Notes: generated from the sequence alone by a model not told the origin. DNA of 64,000 bases from CBDBCU01 sp965243185 (GCA_965243185.1 OZ251531.1:1612001-1676000), one strand, 5' to 3'; numbered from the stretch's first letter, positions 50,052 through 58,937 are shown. Made by a program: numbers and translations.

Positions 50052-50792
50052 TTAGCCGCCGCCCCGCCGCCGCGCCATCAAACGCCGCGCCGCCAGCAAA
50101 TCCTCCCCCCGCCGCAGCGCCGTCCGCTCCAGCAGCAGATACAGAAACAGCAGCAGAAAGACCCCCAACGAAAAGAACAGGATGAACTGCATTATCGGCT
50201 CCAACGCCCCCGACTCCGCCAGCGGCCCCACCACCGCCGACGGATGTATCGAACGCCACCACTGCACCGAATAATACACAATCGGCACATCCACAAACCC
50301 GACAATCCCCAACGCCGCCGCATAAACCGCCCCCTGCCGCCGGTTCGGCACATACGCCCGCAGCATCAAATACGCCACATAAATCAGCCACAAAATCAGC
50401 GTCGTCGTCAAGCGCGGCTCCCAAGTCCACCACACCCCCCACACCGGCCGCGCCCAAATCGCCCCGGTCAGCACCGCCAGCGTAACAAACACCACCCCCA
50501 CCTCGGCGGCCGCGTTAGCCACCGCATCCCACGAACCCTTGCGGGTAATCAAGTAGCCAATGCTGGCCACAAACACCACAAAAAACGCCGCAAAGGACAC
50601 AATGGCAATCGGCACATGGAAGTAAAAAATCCGCTGCACCTCCCCCAGCACCGCATCCGTCGGCGCGACCAGAAATATCAGATACAAGTTGACCAGCATC
50701 AAGACGCCGGTCAGGATTAGCAGTACGCCGGCCAATCCCGGGAACGCGCCCGCCCGCCGCCGGCCCGCCAAAATCTCTTGCCCCCTTGCCAA
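50052..50792 (-). CDS. ccmC: Heme exporter/transfer protein CcmC
   Basis: A 246-aa protein with six membrane helices. The Trp-rich heme loop reads PVWGVWWTWEPRLTTTLILW, the WGxWWxW signature of heme-handling proteins, with His residues in FYFHVPIAI and VQWWRSIHP for heme ligation. It loads heme onto CcmE at the periplasmic face. It lies between ccmB and ccmD. Confidence 0.93.
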   Translation of the reverse strand: MARGQEILAGRRRAGAFPGLAGVLLILTGVLMLVNLYLIFLVAPTDAVLGEVQRIFYFHVPIAIVSFAAFFVVFVASIGYLITRKGSWDAVANAAAEVGVVFVTLAVLTGAIWARPVWGVWWTWEPRLTTTLILWLIYVAYLMLRAYVPNRRQGAVYAAALGIVGFVDVPIVYYSVQWWRSIHPSAVVGPLAESGALEPIMQFILFFSLGVFLLLFLYLLLERTALRRGEDLLAARRLMARRRGGG

Positions 50793-50813
50793 ACCCGACT
50801 CCTCCTCTCCCCT

Positions 50814-51491
50814 TTATTCCTCGACCACAATGGAAAACAGCCACGGACATATTACCAGAAACAGCAGGTCAAAAACCGCCAGCAGCAGCAGCCAACGAAT
50901 CACCCCGCCATCAAACAGCCCGCCGCCGTCCATCGCCCGCCCCGAAACCTCCACCGCCCCAATCAACACCGGCAGGATAACCGGAAAAAACAACGCCGGC
51001 AGCATTATCTCCCGGGCCCGGGTCTGCACCGCAATCGCCGAAAACAGTACCCCCACCGTCGCAAACCCCAAAGTCGCCAGCAGCAGCGCCAGCAGCAATA
51101 GCGGCGAAAAGGCCGCAAAGTTCAGCAGCGCCGCGAATACCGGCAGCAAGGCCGCCTCGATAATCAGCATAAACAGGAAACAGACCGCCGTCTTGCCCAG
51201 AAACACCGCATCCCGGCTCACCGGCGCCAGCAGCAAACCCTCCAACCCGCCCTGCTCCCGTTCCCGCGCAAACGCCCGGCTCATCGCCAACACCCCGGCA
51301 AAGGCAAACGCCGTCCACAGTACCCCCGGCGCCAATTCCGCCGCCCGCTGCGGATTAACCCGCAAAGCAAAGTTGAACACCACCGCCACCAGCAGCCCGA
51401 ACACCAGCGCCGCCACAATGATGTCCCGGGAGCGCAGTTCCAGCAGCAAATCCTTCCAAACCAGCGCCGCCAGCGGCCGCCAAAACCCCAT
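50814..51491 (-). CDS. ccmB: Heme exporter protein CcmB
   Basis: A 225-aa protein with six hydrophobic helices. Marks: WKDLLLELRSRDIIVAALVF, FAREREQGGLEGLLLAPVSR and a glycine-rich later helix. It forms the membrane part of the CcmAB transporter that frees holo-CcmE. ccmA would normally precede it, but no CcmA gene is present at that position; a HEPN-like gene is found instead. Confidence 0.9.
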   Translation of the reverse strand: MGFWRPLAALVWKDLLLELRSRDIIVAALVFGLLVAVVFNFALRVNPQRAAELAPGVLWTAFAFAGVLAMSRAFAREREQGGLEGLLLAPVSRDAVFLGKTAVCFLFMLIIEAALLPVFAALLNFAAFSPLLLLALLLATLGFATVGVLFSAIAVQTRAREIMLPALFFPVILPVLIGAVEVSGRAMDGGGLFDGGVIRWLLLLAVFDLLFLVICPWLFSIVVEE

Positions 51492-51497
51492 CAGCCC

Positions 51498-51959
51498 CTA
51501 GCCCCCCGGCTCCTCCCCCGTCAACGGCTCCAGAATATCCAGCAGCGTCTCCATATCGTCCAACCCCTCGCCGATGGCCTCCGGCCGCAGAAACCGCCGC
51601 CGGGTATAAAAGAACCCGTGCATCTCGTTAGCCGTCCGCCGCAGGGCATTCACCCGGGCATCCCCCGACAAATCGGCGGCCTCATACATCACCGTAAAAA
51701 ACTGGTCATGCTTCTTATACTCCCACCCCTGCGCCTCGGCCACCGCCTTGGCCATCCACGCCGCCGCGCCCCAGCCCTTCTCCGCCGCCTGATGCCAATC
51801 CCCCGCCGCCAGATACTCCCGACCCTTGCTCAAAAAAGCCCGGGCCTGCTGCCGATAATCCGCCACCACCCCCTCCCCCCGGTCCGCCGCCGCGCTCTCC
51901 CCCCGGTCAGCCGCCACCCCCTCCCCCGGATCATACGGTTCCATTGGCGACATCTGCAT
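51498..51959 (-). CDS. PaREP1/HEPN-like protein
   Basis: A 153-aa protein from the ATG at 51959 after GGAGGGGAGC. A repetitive acidic N-terminus (VAADRGESAAADRGEGVVAD) leads to a helical domain ARAFLSKGREYLAAGDWHQA, AEKGWGAAAWMAKAVAEAQG and KHDQFFTVMYEAADL, like PaREP1 and related HEPN proteins. The usual R-x4-6-H RNase motif is not obvious. It stops six bases before ccmB but is transcribed into it, so it may be the first gene of the ccm operon. Confidence 0.65.
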   Translation of the reverse strand: MQMSPMEPYDPGEGVAADRGESAAADRGEGVVADYRQQARAFLSKGREYLAAGDWHQAAEKGWGAAAWMAKAVAEAQGWEYKKHDQFFTVMYEAADLSGDARVNALRRTANEMHGFFYTRRRFLRPEAIGEGLDDMETLLDILEPLTGEEPGG

Positions 51960-51999
51960 AACGCTCCCCTCCTTCCTTGTCCTTCCCGATAACCTACCC

Positions 52000-52058
52000 C
52001 CGCAACTACCGCAACTCCTACCCCCGCAACTACCGCAACTCCTACCCCCGCAGAATAA
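52000..52058. repeat. 22-bp tandem repeat
   Basis: About two and a half copies of a unit like CCCCGCAACTACCGCAACTC then CTA. The 233-base gap between the HEPN-like gene and the methyltransferase has no other feature. Confidence 0.65.
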
Positions 52059-52192
52059 CCCACCACCCCCTCCCACCGCAAGGTCCAACTGTCAGCAGTC
52101 CCCCTTGCCCTCGAAATATTTGACATCCCCAGCCCAATACCGGTAAAGTCCCCCCATTCCCATCTAACTGGCCTAACCGGAGCAGTATCAAA

Positions 52193-53218
52193 TTGAGCGA
52201 TTACCGCACCCGCAGCTACCTGTCCGTGGTTGAGGTGTCAAATCATACCGGCCTGCCCGTGCCGGAAATCCACCGGCTAGTGGCGGCCGGCGCCTTGCCG
52301 GCAAACAAATCCGCCAGCGGCCAATACCGCTTTGACCTGAAAGACATCGCCGCTTGGCAGCGCAACGGCAAACCGAACGGAGCAAACTACGCTGCGCCGG
52401 CCTCCCAAACCCTTGCGGTCAACGGCACTATCCAGCAAGTTATCGCCGGCGACGCCCGCAGTATGTCCGAAATCGCCGCCGCCAGTGTCCATCTCGCCAT
52501 CACCTCGCCGCCCTACTTCAACGCCAAAATGTATTCCGCCGAGCCGGATAGCGACCTGGGCAACATCCACGACCTCGACGAATGGCTGCACCAAATCGGC
52601 TTGGTCTGGCAGGAAGTCTATCGGGTCTTGCAGCCGGGACGCAAGTTCTTTCTCAACCTGATGAACCTGCCCATCCGCGAGGGCAAATCCTTCCGCGCCC
52701 TGAACCTGGTCGGCCGCAACATCGACCTCTGCGAAAGCCTCGGCTTTATATTCAAGCGGGATATTGTCTGGCACAAAACCAACGGCGTGCGCGCCCATTT
52801 CGGCACCTACCCCTACCCCGGCGGCATCCTCCTCAACAATATGCACGAATCCATCCTGGAGTTCGAGAAACCGACTACCCGGCCGGCGCAGAAATATGCC
52901 CATCTCACCCCCCAGCAGAAAGCCGACTCCAAACTGGACAAAGAGTTTTGGCTCTCGGTAAAAAACTCCGATGTCTGGCTGCTGAAACCGGAAAAAAGCG
53001 GCCGCCACCGCGACCACGCCGCCCCCTTTCCCGAGGAACTGCCGGCGCGCCTGCTGCGGGCCTACAGCTACATCGGCGAAACCATCCTTGACCCCTTCGT
53101 CGGCTCCGGCACCACTTTAGTAGCGGCGGCCCGCCACGGCCGCCACGGCATCGGCTGCGACATCAACCCCGACTTTTGCCGTATGACCGCCCAGCGCCTG
53201 CAAGAAGTTCTGCTATGA
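52193..53218 (+). CDS. DNA methyltransferase with N-terminal helix-turn-helix
   Basis: A 341-aa protein with a probable TTG start. Residues 1-60 (YLSVVEVSNHTGLPVPEIHR, SASGQYRFDLKDIAAWQRNG) form a MerR/excisionase-like winged helix. The rest is a beta-class methyltransferase: motif IV LAITSPPYFNAKMYSAEPDS, RDIVWHKTNGVRAHFGTY and motif I ETILDPFVGSGTTLVAAARH. The SPPY form is typical of N4-cytosine enzymes. It is convergent with the nuclease-like/SMC operon, eight bases apart, which suggests one functional island. Confidence 0.9.
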   Translation: MSDYRTRSYLSVVEVSNHTGLPVPEIHRLVAAGALPANKSASGQYRFDLKDIAAWQRNGKPNGANYAAPASQTLAVNGTIQQVIAGDARSMSEIAAASVHLAITSPPYFNAKMYSAEPDSDLGNIHDLDEWLHQIGLVWQEVYRVLQPGRKFFLNLMNLPIREGKSFRALNLVGRNIDLCESLGFIFKRDIVWHKTNGVRAHFGTYPYPGGILLNNMHESILEFEKPTTRPAQKYAHLTPQQKADSKLDKEFWLSVKNSDVWLLKPEKSGRHRDHAAPFPEELPARLLRAYSYIGETILDPFVGSGTTLVAAARHGRHGIGCDINPDFCRMTAQRLQEVLL

Positions 53219-53225
53219 CCCCGAA

Positions 53226-53750
53226 TCACAGCCCTTGACCCGACAATGCCCAGCATCTCATATCGCTAAACGATGCCCGTCGGATTTGCCGGTGGGAATC
53301 CCGCAACATTTCTATATAGGCGTACGTCCACACCGCCGAGTATTCCTTGTCGCTAAGGGCTTCCAGTACCCTATTGGGACAAGGTCGAGTTCTGGAAATG
53401 AGATCCTCCACCGGTACGATAACCCAATAAGGAGACGGGAAACTGATAGCAAGGGCATAGTAACCGTAGGGCGTTGCTGTCAGGGAGTCAAAATCGGCTT
53501 TGGTAAGTTGCCGCAACCGCGGCTGGGTAACTTCCGCCTCTACCTCAAACCGGAACTCTCGCCCTTCCCGAAAGGCAGTTATGTCGGGGTGACCCTGCTG
53601 GTTAACCTCGGTTACTTGATAGCCAAGCCGTAATAGCACGTGCGCCGCCAATGCTTGGACTTTGTAACCAAAATTCGCCCAAGTCAAGCTGGAGCGCATA
53701 CTTTCAATGCACTCAATTGCAACTGTGTCAGTTTGGCTATCCATCTTCAA
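53226..53750 (-). CDS. PD-(D/E)XK nuclease-like protein
   Basis: A 174-aa protein. It has a helical start with FGYKVQALAAHVLLRLGYQV, then QQGHPDITAFREGREFRFEV followed by EAEVT. This looks like a restriction-type core, where Asp56 and Glu69 would bind metal. The usual Lys of E-x-K is Glu71, so catalysis is uncertain; it may be a degenerate DNA-binding copy. A conserved-looking YGYYALAISFPSPYWVIVPV strand follows. Its start lies inside the end of the SMC-like gene (overlap 14 bases, or 8 if the second ATG is used). It is the last gene of the operon. Confidence 0.6.
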   Translation of the reverse strand: MKMDSQTDTVAIECIESMRSSLTWANFGYKVQALAAHVLLRLGYQVTEVNQQGHPDITAFREGREFRFEVEAEVTQPRLRQLTKADFDSLTATPYGYYALAISFPSPYWVIVPVEDLISRTRPCPNRVLEALSDKEYSAVWTYAYIEMLRDSHRQIRRASFSDMRCWALSGQGL

Positions 53751-55839
53751 CCAACAGTTGCGGGCCGCCGTTGCGAGACCAGTTGGTGGGTTCTACGACG
53801 ACATAGCTAGCCGGCTCAAAGTTCTCCGGCAGCAACTTTCGGAATCGGTCAGTCTCTTGAGACGCGACGATAAGCTGCACGTTCTCCCCCAATTCGGCCA
53901 AACGCTGAACCAGTGTCTCGGTATGCTCTTCGTCGAATGCCCGAGTAGGGTCATCCAGCATAACCAAATACACTTCAGTGGGGGCTTCCTCGTTCTGGCT
54001 GAACGCGAAGTAAGGCGCAAGCTCTGCGGCTCTCTCCGCTTGCCCATTAAGAACTCCAATGGGTTCCTCGTCAGGAAACGGGTCTTGGCTGCTTGCTACT
54101 TTTAGTTGTAGCCTGGTCGGCGCATCCTTGGCGATAACCAGTCGGTCATACCAAGGGTGGCGAGCCAGTGCATCAAAAGCGCGGGAAAGGTCGTCAGAAA
54201 CACCGGGTTTGCCCGCCTCGAGACGCTCGCTTACATAGGTTTCGACTGCCCGGTGTATCTTCTTGACGGATTTACCGAAAGCAACCAAGTCGTCGTGAGC
54301 TTCCTCGACCCGTCCCAAACGGCTCTCGGATTGTCGGAGTTCGCTCACCTCCTTGTTTAACTGGTGCAGCCTCTCCTCTCGTTTCAGGTTATCCAGTCGC
54401 AAGCTAAGGGTGTTAAACCATCCCGCTTGGTCTCGAATCTGCGCCTCAAGGGAGGTCTTGCGCTCGTTGAGCCGAGAATTGACCGCTTCAATCTGAGGCA
54501 CGACAACCGGCTCCGGAAGCGCGTCAAAGTCTTCGCTGGTAAGCTCTTCATGCGCTTCTTTTGCCCGTTTAACCAGCTTATCCAGCTCCTCGGCAAGTCG
54601 CTGAATTTGACGGGTTAGTTCCTCGGCTTGACTGAGCCGAGACTGAAGTCGGGAAAGGGTTGAATCTACTTCTTCGGGCAACTGTGCGGATATGCGCCGC
54701 AACAGGGACTCCAAGTCAACCCGGCTATGTTCGGTTTCGCAAACGGGACATACCGCGGTGTCGTTGTCATCGCGGCTTACCAACGAAACAGCTTCATCGA
54801 CGATCTTCCGCCGCAAGTCCAAGGCATCTTTCTCAGCTTGAACTCGAGCAATATGTTTGCGGAGTTCGTCAATGGAGATACCCGACAAAACCGCGTCGAG
54901 ACGCGATTGCGTCGCTTGCCTAGCGGCTTGATGCTCTTGCAGTCCCGCGTGTATTTTTTGGAGTGCGTCCAAGCAAGATATGCGTTCCTTAATGTACTCC
55001 AATTCGCTTTTGAGACCCACTTGGTCTTGGGAACTCTTGGCTTTTAGAGCATCTTCGGCATACTCAATAAGGGCATCCAGAGACGCCCCTGACAGAGAAT
55101 CGCCAGGCTGTTGACCGGTAACCTCCGTTATCAGATCCCGAACTTTGTTTTGGGATTCGACCGGAATAGGAACGTTGGCACTACCCCAAGGAGCCGCCTT
55201 CAATATGCCGGCGCGTTGGCCCGACAAATCGGCAATCTGATTCTTAATAACTGACGTGCGCTCAGTTATTTGCTGGCCCAGGTCGTTTTCGACCCCTTCT
55301 TGTAAGAGAACAAAGTCGCTCAACTGCCTCGAAAAAGATTGGGGATTGGTAAGACCAAGGTGACGGAAAACGGTTCGCTCAAAGGGCAAAAGGTCTTCCG
55401 GTTGACGGTGTAGGGTGGTACCTTGAGGCGCAAAGATAATGTGCATCCCTTCGCCGGCATCCGCAGACTCCAGCTGAGGCATAATCTCCCCCACGGGACG
55501 CTCCCGACCGTTGTCGTCAGTTAGAACCGCGTCGCTTCCGCCCCGGGCGCCCTGTAACAAGAGACGGTTAAGGTTCCATTGCCGACCTTCGCGCAAAAGG
55601 TTTATCCCCACGCGACAGCGACCCGAGTAACCCCGATTAGCCACGACCTCATTCGGCCTGCGGGTAGAACCGAACAGTCCCCAGCGGATAGCCTCAATGA
55701 TGCTGGACTTGCCATTGCCGTTCCGGCCCAAGAGAAAAGCGTGACGCCCGTCAAGTTTAATAACTTGGCGGGTAGTGAAACCCTTGAAACCTTCGATGGC
55801 AACGCTCTGGATACGGAAACCGACCGGCATTGAACTCAC
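53737..55839 (-). CDS. Rad50/SMC-like ATPase
   Basis: A 700-aa protein. The N-terminal ATPase lobe has Walker A HAFLLGRNGNGKSSIIEAI (residues 34-52). Two coiled-coil arms (about 270-350 and 385-560) meet at a zinc hook, CPVCETEHSR, at 364-367. The C-terminal lobe has a degenerate signature (VLNGQAERAAELA) and Walker B EVYLVMLDDPTRAFDEEHTE. The arms are short, as in Lamassu LmuB, RloC and other defence ATPases, not genuine chromosome SMCs. It overlaps both neighbours, so the three genes are tightly coupled. A DNA-sensing role in defence is likely (inference). Confidence 0.85.
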   Translation of the reverse strand: MSSMPVGFRIQSVAIEGFKGFTTRQVIKLDGRHAFLLGRNGNGKSSIIEAIRWGLFGSTRRPNEVVANRGYSGRCRVGINLLREGRQWNLNRLLLQGARGGSDAVLTDDNGRERPVGEIMPQLESADAGEGMHIIFAPQGTTLHRQPEDLLPFERTVFRHLGLTNPQSFSRQLSDFVLLQEGVENDLGQQITERTSVIKNQIADLSGQRAGILKAAPWGSANVPIPVESQNKVRDLITEVTGQQPGDSLSGASLDALIEYAEDALKAKSSQDQVGLKSELEYIKERISCLDALQKIHAGLQEHQAARQATQSRLDAVLSGISIDELRKHIARVQAEKDALDLRRKIVDEAVSLVSRDDNDTAVCPVCETEHSRVDLESLLRRISAQLPEEVDSTLSRLQSRLSQAEELTRQIQRLAEELDKLVKRAKEAHEELTSEDFDALPEPVVVPQIEAVNSRLNERKTSLEAQIRDQAGWFNTLSLRLDNLKREERLHQLNKEVSELRQSESRLGRVEEAHDDLVAFGKSVKKIHRAVETYVSERLEAGKPGVSDDLSRAFDALARHPWYDRLVIAKDAPTRLQLKVASSQDPFPDEEPIGVLNGQAERAAELAPYFAFSQNEEAPTEVYLVMLDDPTRAFDEEHTETLVQRLAELGENVQLIVASQETDRFRKLLPENFEPASYVVVEPTNWSRNGGPQLLVEDG

Positions 55840-56132
55840 CTCCCCTCAGCGACTTGGCTGAGCAGACGCTTTACGCGTTCTTCAAAGCTCTGACTCTCTG
55901 TAGCCAAGTGTTCCCTGGCCGCTTCGGGTCCCGCCCTGTCGTACTCTTGAGCTACAGCTAACCACAGGGTACGAGCGTCGTCTTCATCCGACGAGAACAA
56001 TTTCCCGACGGCCGCGGTGAATTCGATAGGTTGTTCTTCGGGCATAAGCCCCCGCAAAGCAGTATGTTCGACTAAATAGATCGGGGTATCCCTAGCCGTC
56101 AGCATAGTAACACGCTTTAGTTTAACCGTCAA
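55836..56132 (-). CDS. Small first gene of the SMC-like operon
   Basis: A 98-aa protein. Short beta strands (KRVTMLTARDTPIYLVEH) are followed by an acidic helical part (IEFTAAVGKLFSSDEDDART; ESQSFEERVKRLLSQVAEGR). No known family was recognised. Its stop overlaps the ATPase start (ATGA type), so it is probably a subunit of the same complex, comparable by position to small accessory proteins of SMC-type defence systems. TTATAAGGAG just upstream gives the ribosome binding site. Confidence 0.65.
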   Translation of the reverse strand: MTVKLKRVTMLTARDTPIYLVEHTALRGLMPEEQPIEFTAAVGKLFSSDEDDARTLWLAVAQEYDRAGPEAAREHLATESQSFEERVKRLLSQVAEGR

Positions 56133-56369
56133 CTCCTTATAAGAATGGATTCTGTGATATGCCGGTTAGCCACCACCTCCGGGCCCTTCTCAAAACCCTG
56201 AAAACTGTCCCACGCCAGGCCGCCACTATCCCCCCGGCTCCCCCGAAAAATGCGCCAACAACATCCCCATCGGCATCGCCGCCGCCGCCGTCCCCCCGGC
56301 CTTAATCGCGCCTTGTTCCCGGTTCAATCGCAGCTCGTCCCCGGCTTGCCCGCGTCTCGCAATCCCCCC

Positions 56370-56744
56370 CTATCCCCCCACAATCTCCCCCAACCTACCG
56401 CTAAACCGCCCCTTATTCAACACCTCCGCACAACCCAACACCCGCGCCCGCTCCAGCGCCGCCCTATCCTCATGCGGCCCAAACGCCACCAGCCGCAGCC
56501 CCTGGCCCGCCGCGCCGGCCGCCGCCAACTCCGTCAAAACCGCATCCCAAACTGCGGCGTCCCCCTCCAAATCCACCAGCAGCAAATCCACCTCCCCGGC
56601 CGCGTACAGCTCCCGAAACTCGGCAACAGCGCGCGCCGGCCTTACCGGACGGCCGACCGCCTCCGCCGCCAGCTCCACCCGCGCCAGAAAAAACAGATTT
56701 TGCCCCAGCAGGATGATCCCGCCGCCCCCGGCCGCCGCCGTCAC
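56370..56744 (-). CDS. Receiver-like protein
   Basis: A 124-aa protein that resembles a CheY-like receiver: IILLGQNLFFLARVELAAEA, VDLLLVDLEGD with the phosphoacceptor-position Asp, RLVAFGPHEDRAALERARVL and AEVLNKGRF with the late Lys. The Thr/Ser switch residue is Gly and the N-terminal acidic pair is absent, so phosphorylation is doubtful. It overlaps the PncC-like gene by four bases (ATGA) and is co-translated with it. Role unknown. Confidence 0.6.
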   Translation of the reverse strand: MTAAAGGGGIILLGQNLFFLARVELAAEAVGRPVRPARAVAEFRELYAAGEVDLLLVDLEGDAAVWDAVLTELAAAGAAGQGLRLVAFGPHEDRAALERARVLGCAEVLNKGRFSGRLGEIVGG

Positions 56745-57217
56745 TGCTCCCCCCGCAACCGCCGGCCCAGCAAATCAATCGCCGCCTGCGCCGCCCCCCG
56801 CTTATTCCCATCCCGGTCGCCGTCCAGCTGCAAATGCACCGCCACATCCTCCCCCTCCCGGTCCGACAACCCGACATAAAAAGTCCCAATCGGCAGCCCG
56901 CTGCGGCCGGCCCCCGGCCCGGTAACCCCGGTAGTGGACACCCCATAATCCGTCCCGGTCAGCTCCCGCACCCCCTGAGCCATCGCGATCGCCATCTCCG
57001 CGCACACACTCCCCTTGCTCGCATACAGCTCATCCGGCACCCCCAGGATCCTCTGCTTCAGCCCCCCGGTATAAGCAATCACCCCGCCGGGAAAAAACTG
57101 CGAACTCCCCGGAATCGTCCCCAGCAGATAGCCCACCAACCCGGCCGTATCCGCCTCCGCCACCGCAACCCGCTTCCCCTGCGCCAGTAGCAGCTCCGCC
57201 ACTTCCCGCACTTCCAT
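56741..57217 (-). CDS. CinA C-terminal/PncC-like protein
   Basis: A 158-aa protein of the nicotinamide-nucleotide amidohydrolase fold. Family strings: GYLLGTIPGSSQFFPGGVIA, YTGGLKQRILGV, AIAMAQGVRELTGTDYGVST and TGVTGPGAGRSGLPIGTFYV. The usual AESCTGGL loop reads AEADTAGL, so the nucleophilic Ser is replaced by Ala, while the Tyr and Lys of the active site remain. It may have lost the amidase activity or use another residue. Starts after GGAGGGTTGGCGTT. Confidence 0.85.
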   Translation of the reverse strand: MEVREVAELLLAQGKRVAVAEADTAGLVGYLLGTIPGSSQFFPGGVIAYTGGLKQRILGVPDELYASKGSVCAEMAIAMAQGVRELTGTDYGVSTTGVTGPGAGRSGLPIGTFYVGLSDREGEDVAVHLQLDGDRDGNKRGAAQAAIDLLGRRLRGEQ

Positions 57218-57348
57218 AACGCCAACCCTCCTTTAGCCCGATTTGGCCCGTTGCCCGATTTTTGCCCAATAAAAGCCGCCCTTCATTATAAACCGCCGTC
57301 AACCCCCGCAAAAATCGGTCAACCGACATTCCCCATCATCACACACCT

Positions 57349-57380
57349 GTCATTCCGCGGCGACAGCCGAGGAATCCAAA
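57349..57380 (+). repeat. R27-variant repeat
   Basis: TGTCATTCCGCGGCGACAGC then CGAGGAATCCAAAA. Confidence 0.6.
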
Positions 57381-57432
57381 ACGCCGCCCCCGCGACCACC
57401 TTCAAGACAACCCGCCATCCCCCAAAAACTCA

Positions 57433-57482
57433 AAAAGTTTTGAGGGGGGGCGGGGGAACTTTTACAAAAGTTCCCCCGCCGT
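57433..57482 (+). repeat. R50 dispersed repeat
   Basis: Full copy with GGGGGGGCG in the joint. The gap 57218-57575 holds this, an R27 variant and a terminator. Confidence 0.85.
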
Positions 57483-57495
57483 CTCCCCAACCCAG

Positions 57496-57532
57496 CAAAA
57501 AAGGCGGGGCTCCCCACCAGGAAACCCGCCCC
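57496..57532 (-). terminator. Rho-independent terminator, minus strand
   Basis: GGCGGGTTTCC...GGGGAGCCCCGCC folds as a hairpin and TTTTTTG follows on the minus strand, downstream of the fragment ending at 57576. Confidence 0.55.
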
Positions 57533-57575
57533 CTAATTCTCAATTCCCAACTAAAAATCACCCCCGCCTAACCCC

Positions 57576-57871
57576 CTACGAATCCACCAACAGCAGCGTC
57601 ACCCCCAGCTCCTGTGCCCGACCCTCCTGCGGCGCATTAACCGTCTCCCCCACCACCAGCGCCAGCGTCGCCACCCCGGTAACCCGTTCCAGCGTCGCCG
57701 CCCGACTTCGCGCCCGCTCAACATCCCGGTCATCCACCGTCAACGCCGCCTCCACCACCACATACCGCTCCACCCCATCCGTCATCCCCCGCGCCCGGGC
57801 AATATAATCCGCCTCCTGCAAATGCTCCAGCTCCTCCCCCGTAATCTTCCCCGCCCGCCGCTGCCTCCCGC
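57576..57871 (-). pseudogene. C-terminal fragment of a coiled-coil conserved protein
   Basis: Encodes GKITGEELEHLQEADYIARA, ERYVVVEAALTVDDRDVERA and a last strand ELGVTLLLVDS. This matches the end of a Chloroflexota-typical protein family (...EADxIxRAR...YxVVEAS...DVERAxxRA). The N-terminal coiled-coil part is missing; the frame runs on upstream to 58034 into Gly-rich sequence without a good start. Confidence 0.45.
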
Positions 57872-58059
57872 TCGGCCCCACCGGGCTGCAACCGCCGGCC
57901 ACCCTGACCGGCGCAATGCCCCTCCTGGAATAACCGGCCAACCTTCCCCGGTTCCCCCTTGCCCCCGGCGCGCCCTTGCGGCCGGGCGGCCCTTGGCGGC
58001 CGCCCTTGCCCGCAACTCCCGCCGCCGCCGGCAAGAAACTTAACCAGGAGTGTGCAATA

Positions 58060-58515
58060 ATGAGTCACAAATGTCGCGGGTCCAGTTGCTACCGCACCTT
58101 GGGCTTGCGGAGCCAATGCCAGTCCTGCAACCAGTCCAACGTGCGGAAGGCCCACAACCGCCGGATGAACCGCATCTTTGAGCGGTTGCCCAAGAGCAGC
58201 CATTGGCGTAACCAGGCCCAAGAACATATCGGGCAAAACGGCTTGACCCCTACCATCGTATCCGAAACCCTTGAAACCCCGAACGAGGTAGAAACCCAGA
58301 CTTGGCATAACCCGCCGCGGAAAGCCTTCTACAAGTTTTACCCCAAAGGCTCGCGGGAGGCTGCCAACGCTGGGAACGCCAGTGAAGGGGCTTGGTTCAG
58401 GGTCGTAATTAACGCAAATGGCTCCCTGCGTACGGCCTTCCGAGACAACATCACCGAAATAAATGGAGGACGCGCGTCATGCCCCACCCCCAACACCAAA
58501 CTCAACCTCCAGTAA
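58060..58515 (+). CDS. Unknown protein with N-terminal cysteines
   Basis: A 151-aa protein. The ATG at 58060 follows CCAGGAG. The N-terminus CRGSSCYRTLGLRSQCQSC looks like a small zinc-binding module, followed by a basic helix (VRKAHNRRMNRIFERL). The C-terminal half has KAFYKFYPKGSREAANAGNA and WFRVVINANGSLRTAFRDNI. No family was recognised. Its end overlaps the start of the next gene by 37 bases. Confidence 0.55.
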   Translation: MSHKCRGSSCYRTLGLRSQCQSCNQSNVRKAHNRRMNRIFERLPKSSHWRNQAQEHIGQNGLTPTIVSETLETPNEVETQTWHNPPRKAFYKFYPKGSREAANAGNASEGAWFRVVINANGSLRTAFRDNITEINGGRASCPTPNTKLNLQ

Positions 58516-58937
58516 CCCGGCACATCTCCCATACCCGGGAGGATGACATTCTCTGGGTCGGCAACGGCGGCCCGCCGGCGGGTGGCATCGACCTTTCCCG
58601 TCGCTGTATCGTCTTTTTTGGCCCCGGCTGCATCGACGCCAACGCCTTCACCTTCGACGACGCCCGGGAACTGCTCCTCCCCATCCTGCAAGGCCAACTA
58701 ACCGGAGAAATCCGCTACGAAGGCCCCGACCAGGACGCTGTTATGGTCTATGACCGGGCGGCGGACATCCTGCGTTTGCAGAACAGCCTCCCCGACCGGG
58801 TAAGAAAGGACATCTTCGACGGGTGCAGCGTCTTTCTTGAACGGGACAAAGGATTAGTCTCCGCCATAACCTTGGCAAACGCCGCCGCCCTCCTCATCCC
58901 CGTCCTGACCGCCGAACCGGAGGATAATGGCCATTAA
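58479..58937 (+). CDS. DUF2283-like tandem-domain protein
   Basis: A 152-aa protein with GGAGGACGCGCGTC before its ATG. Two DUF2283-like halves: REDDILWVGNGG...RCIVFFGPG with FTFDDARELLLPIL, and DRAADILRLQNSLPDRV with GCSVFLERDKGLVSAITLAN. It resembles the short members at 905 and 1202 joined in tandem. This is the seventh DUF2283-like gene in the window, far from the array at its start. Function unknown. Confidence 0.65.
   Translation: MPHPQHQTQPPVTRHISHTREDDILWVGNGGPPAGGIDLSRRCIVFFGPGCIDANAFTFDDARELLLPILQGQLTGEIRYEGPDQDAVMVYDRAADILRLQNSLPDRVRKDIFDGCSVFLERDKGLVSAITLANAAALLIPVLTAEPEDNGH

Noticed and set aside
57871..58034. Short Gly-X-Y run upstream of the fragment at 57576, as if a second collagen-like gene
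   Set aside because: Only about nine triplets, TTG start without ribosome binding site; more likely GC-rich non-coding DNA read in frame.
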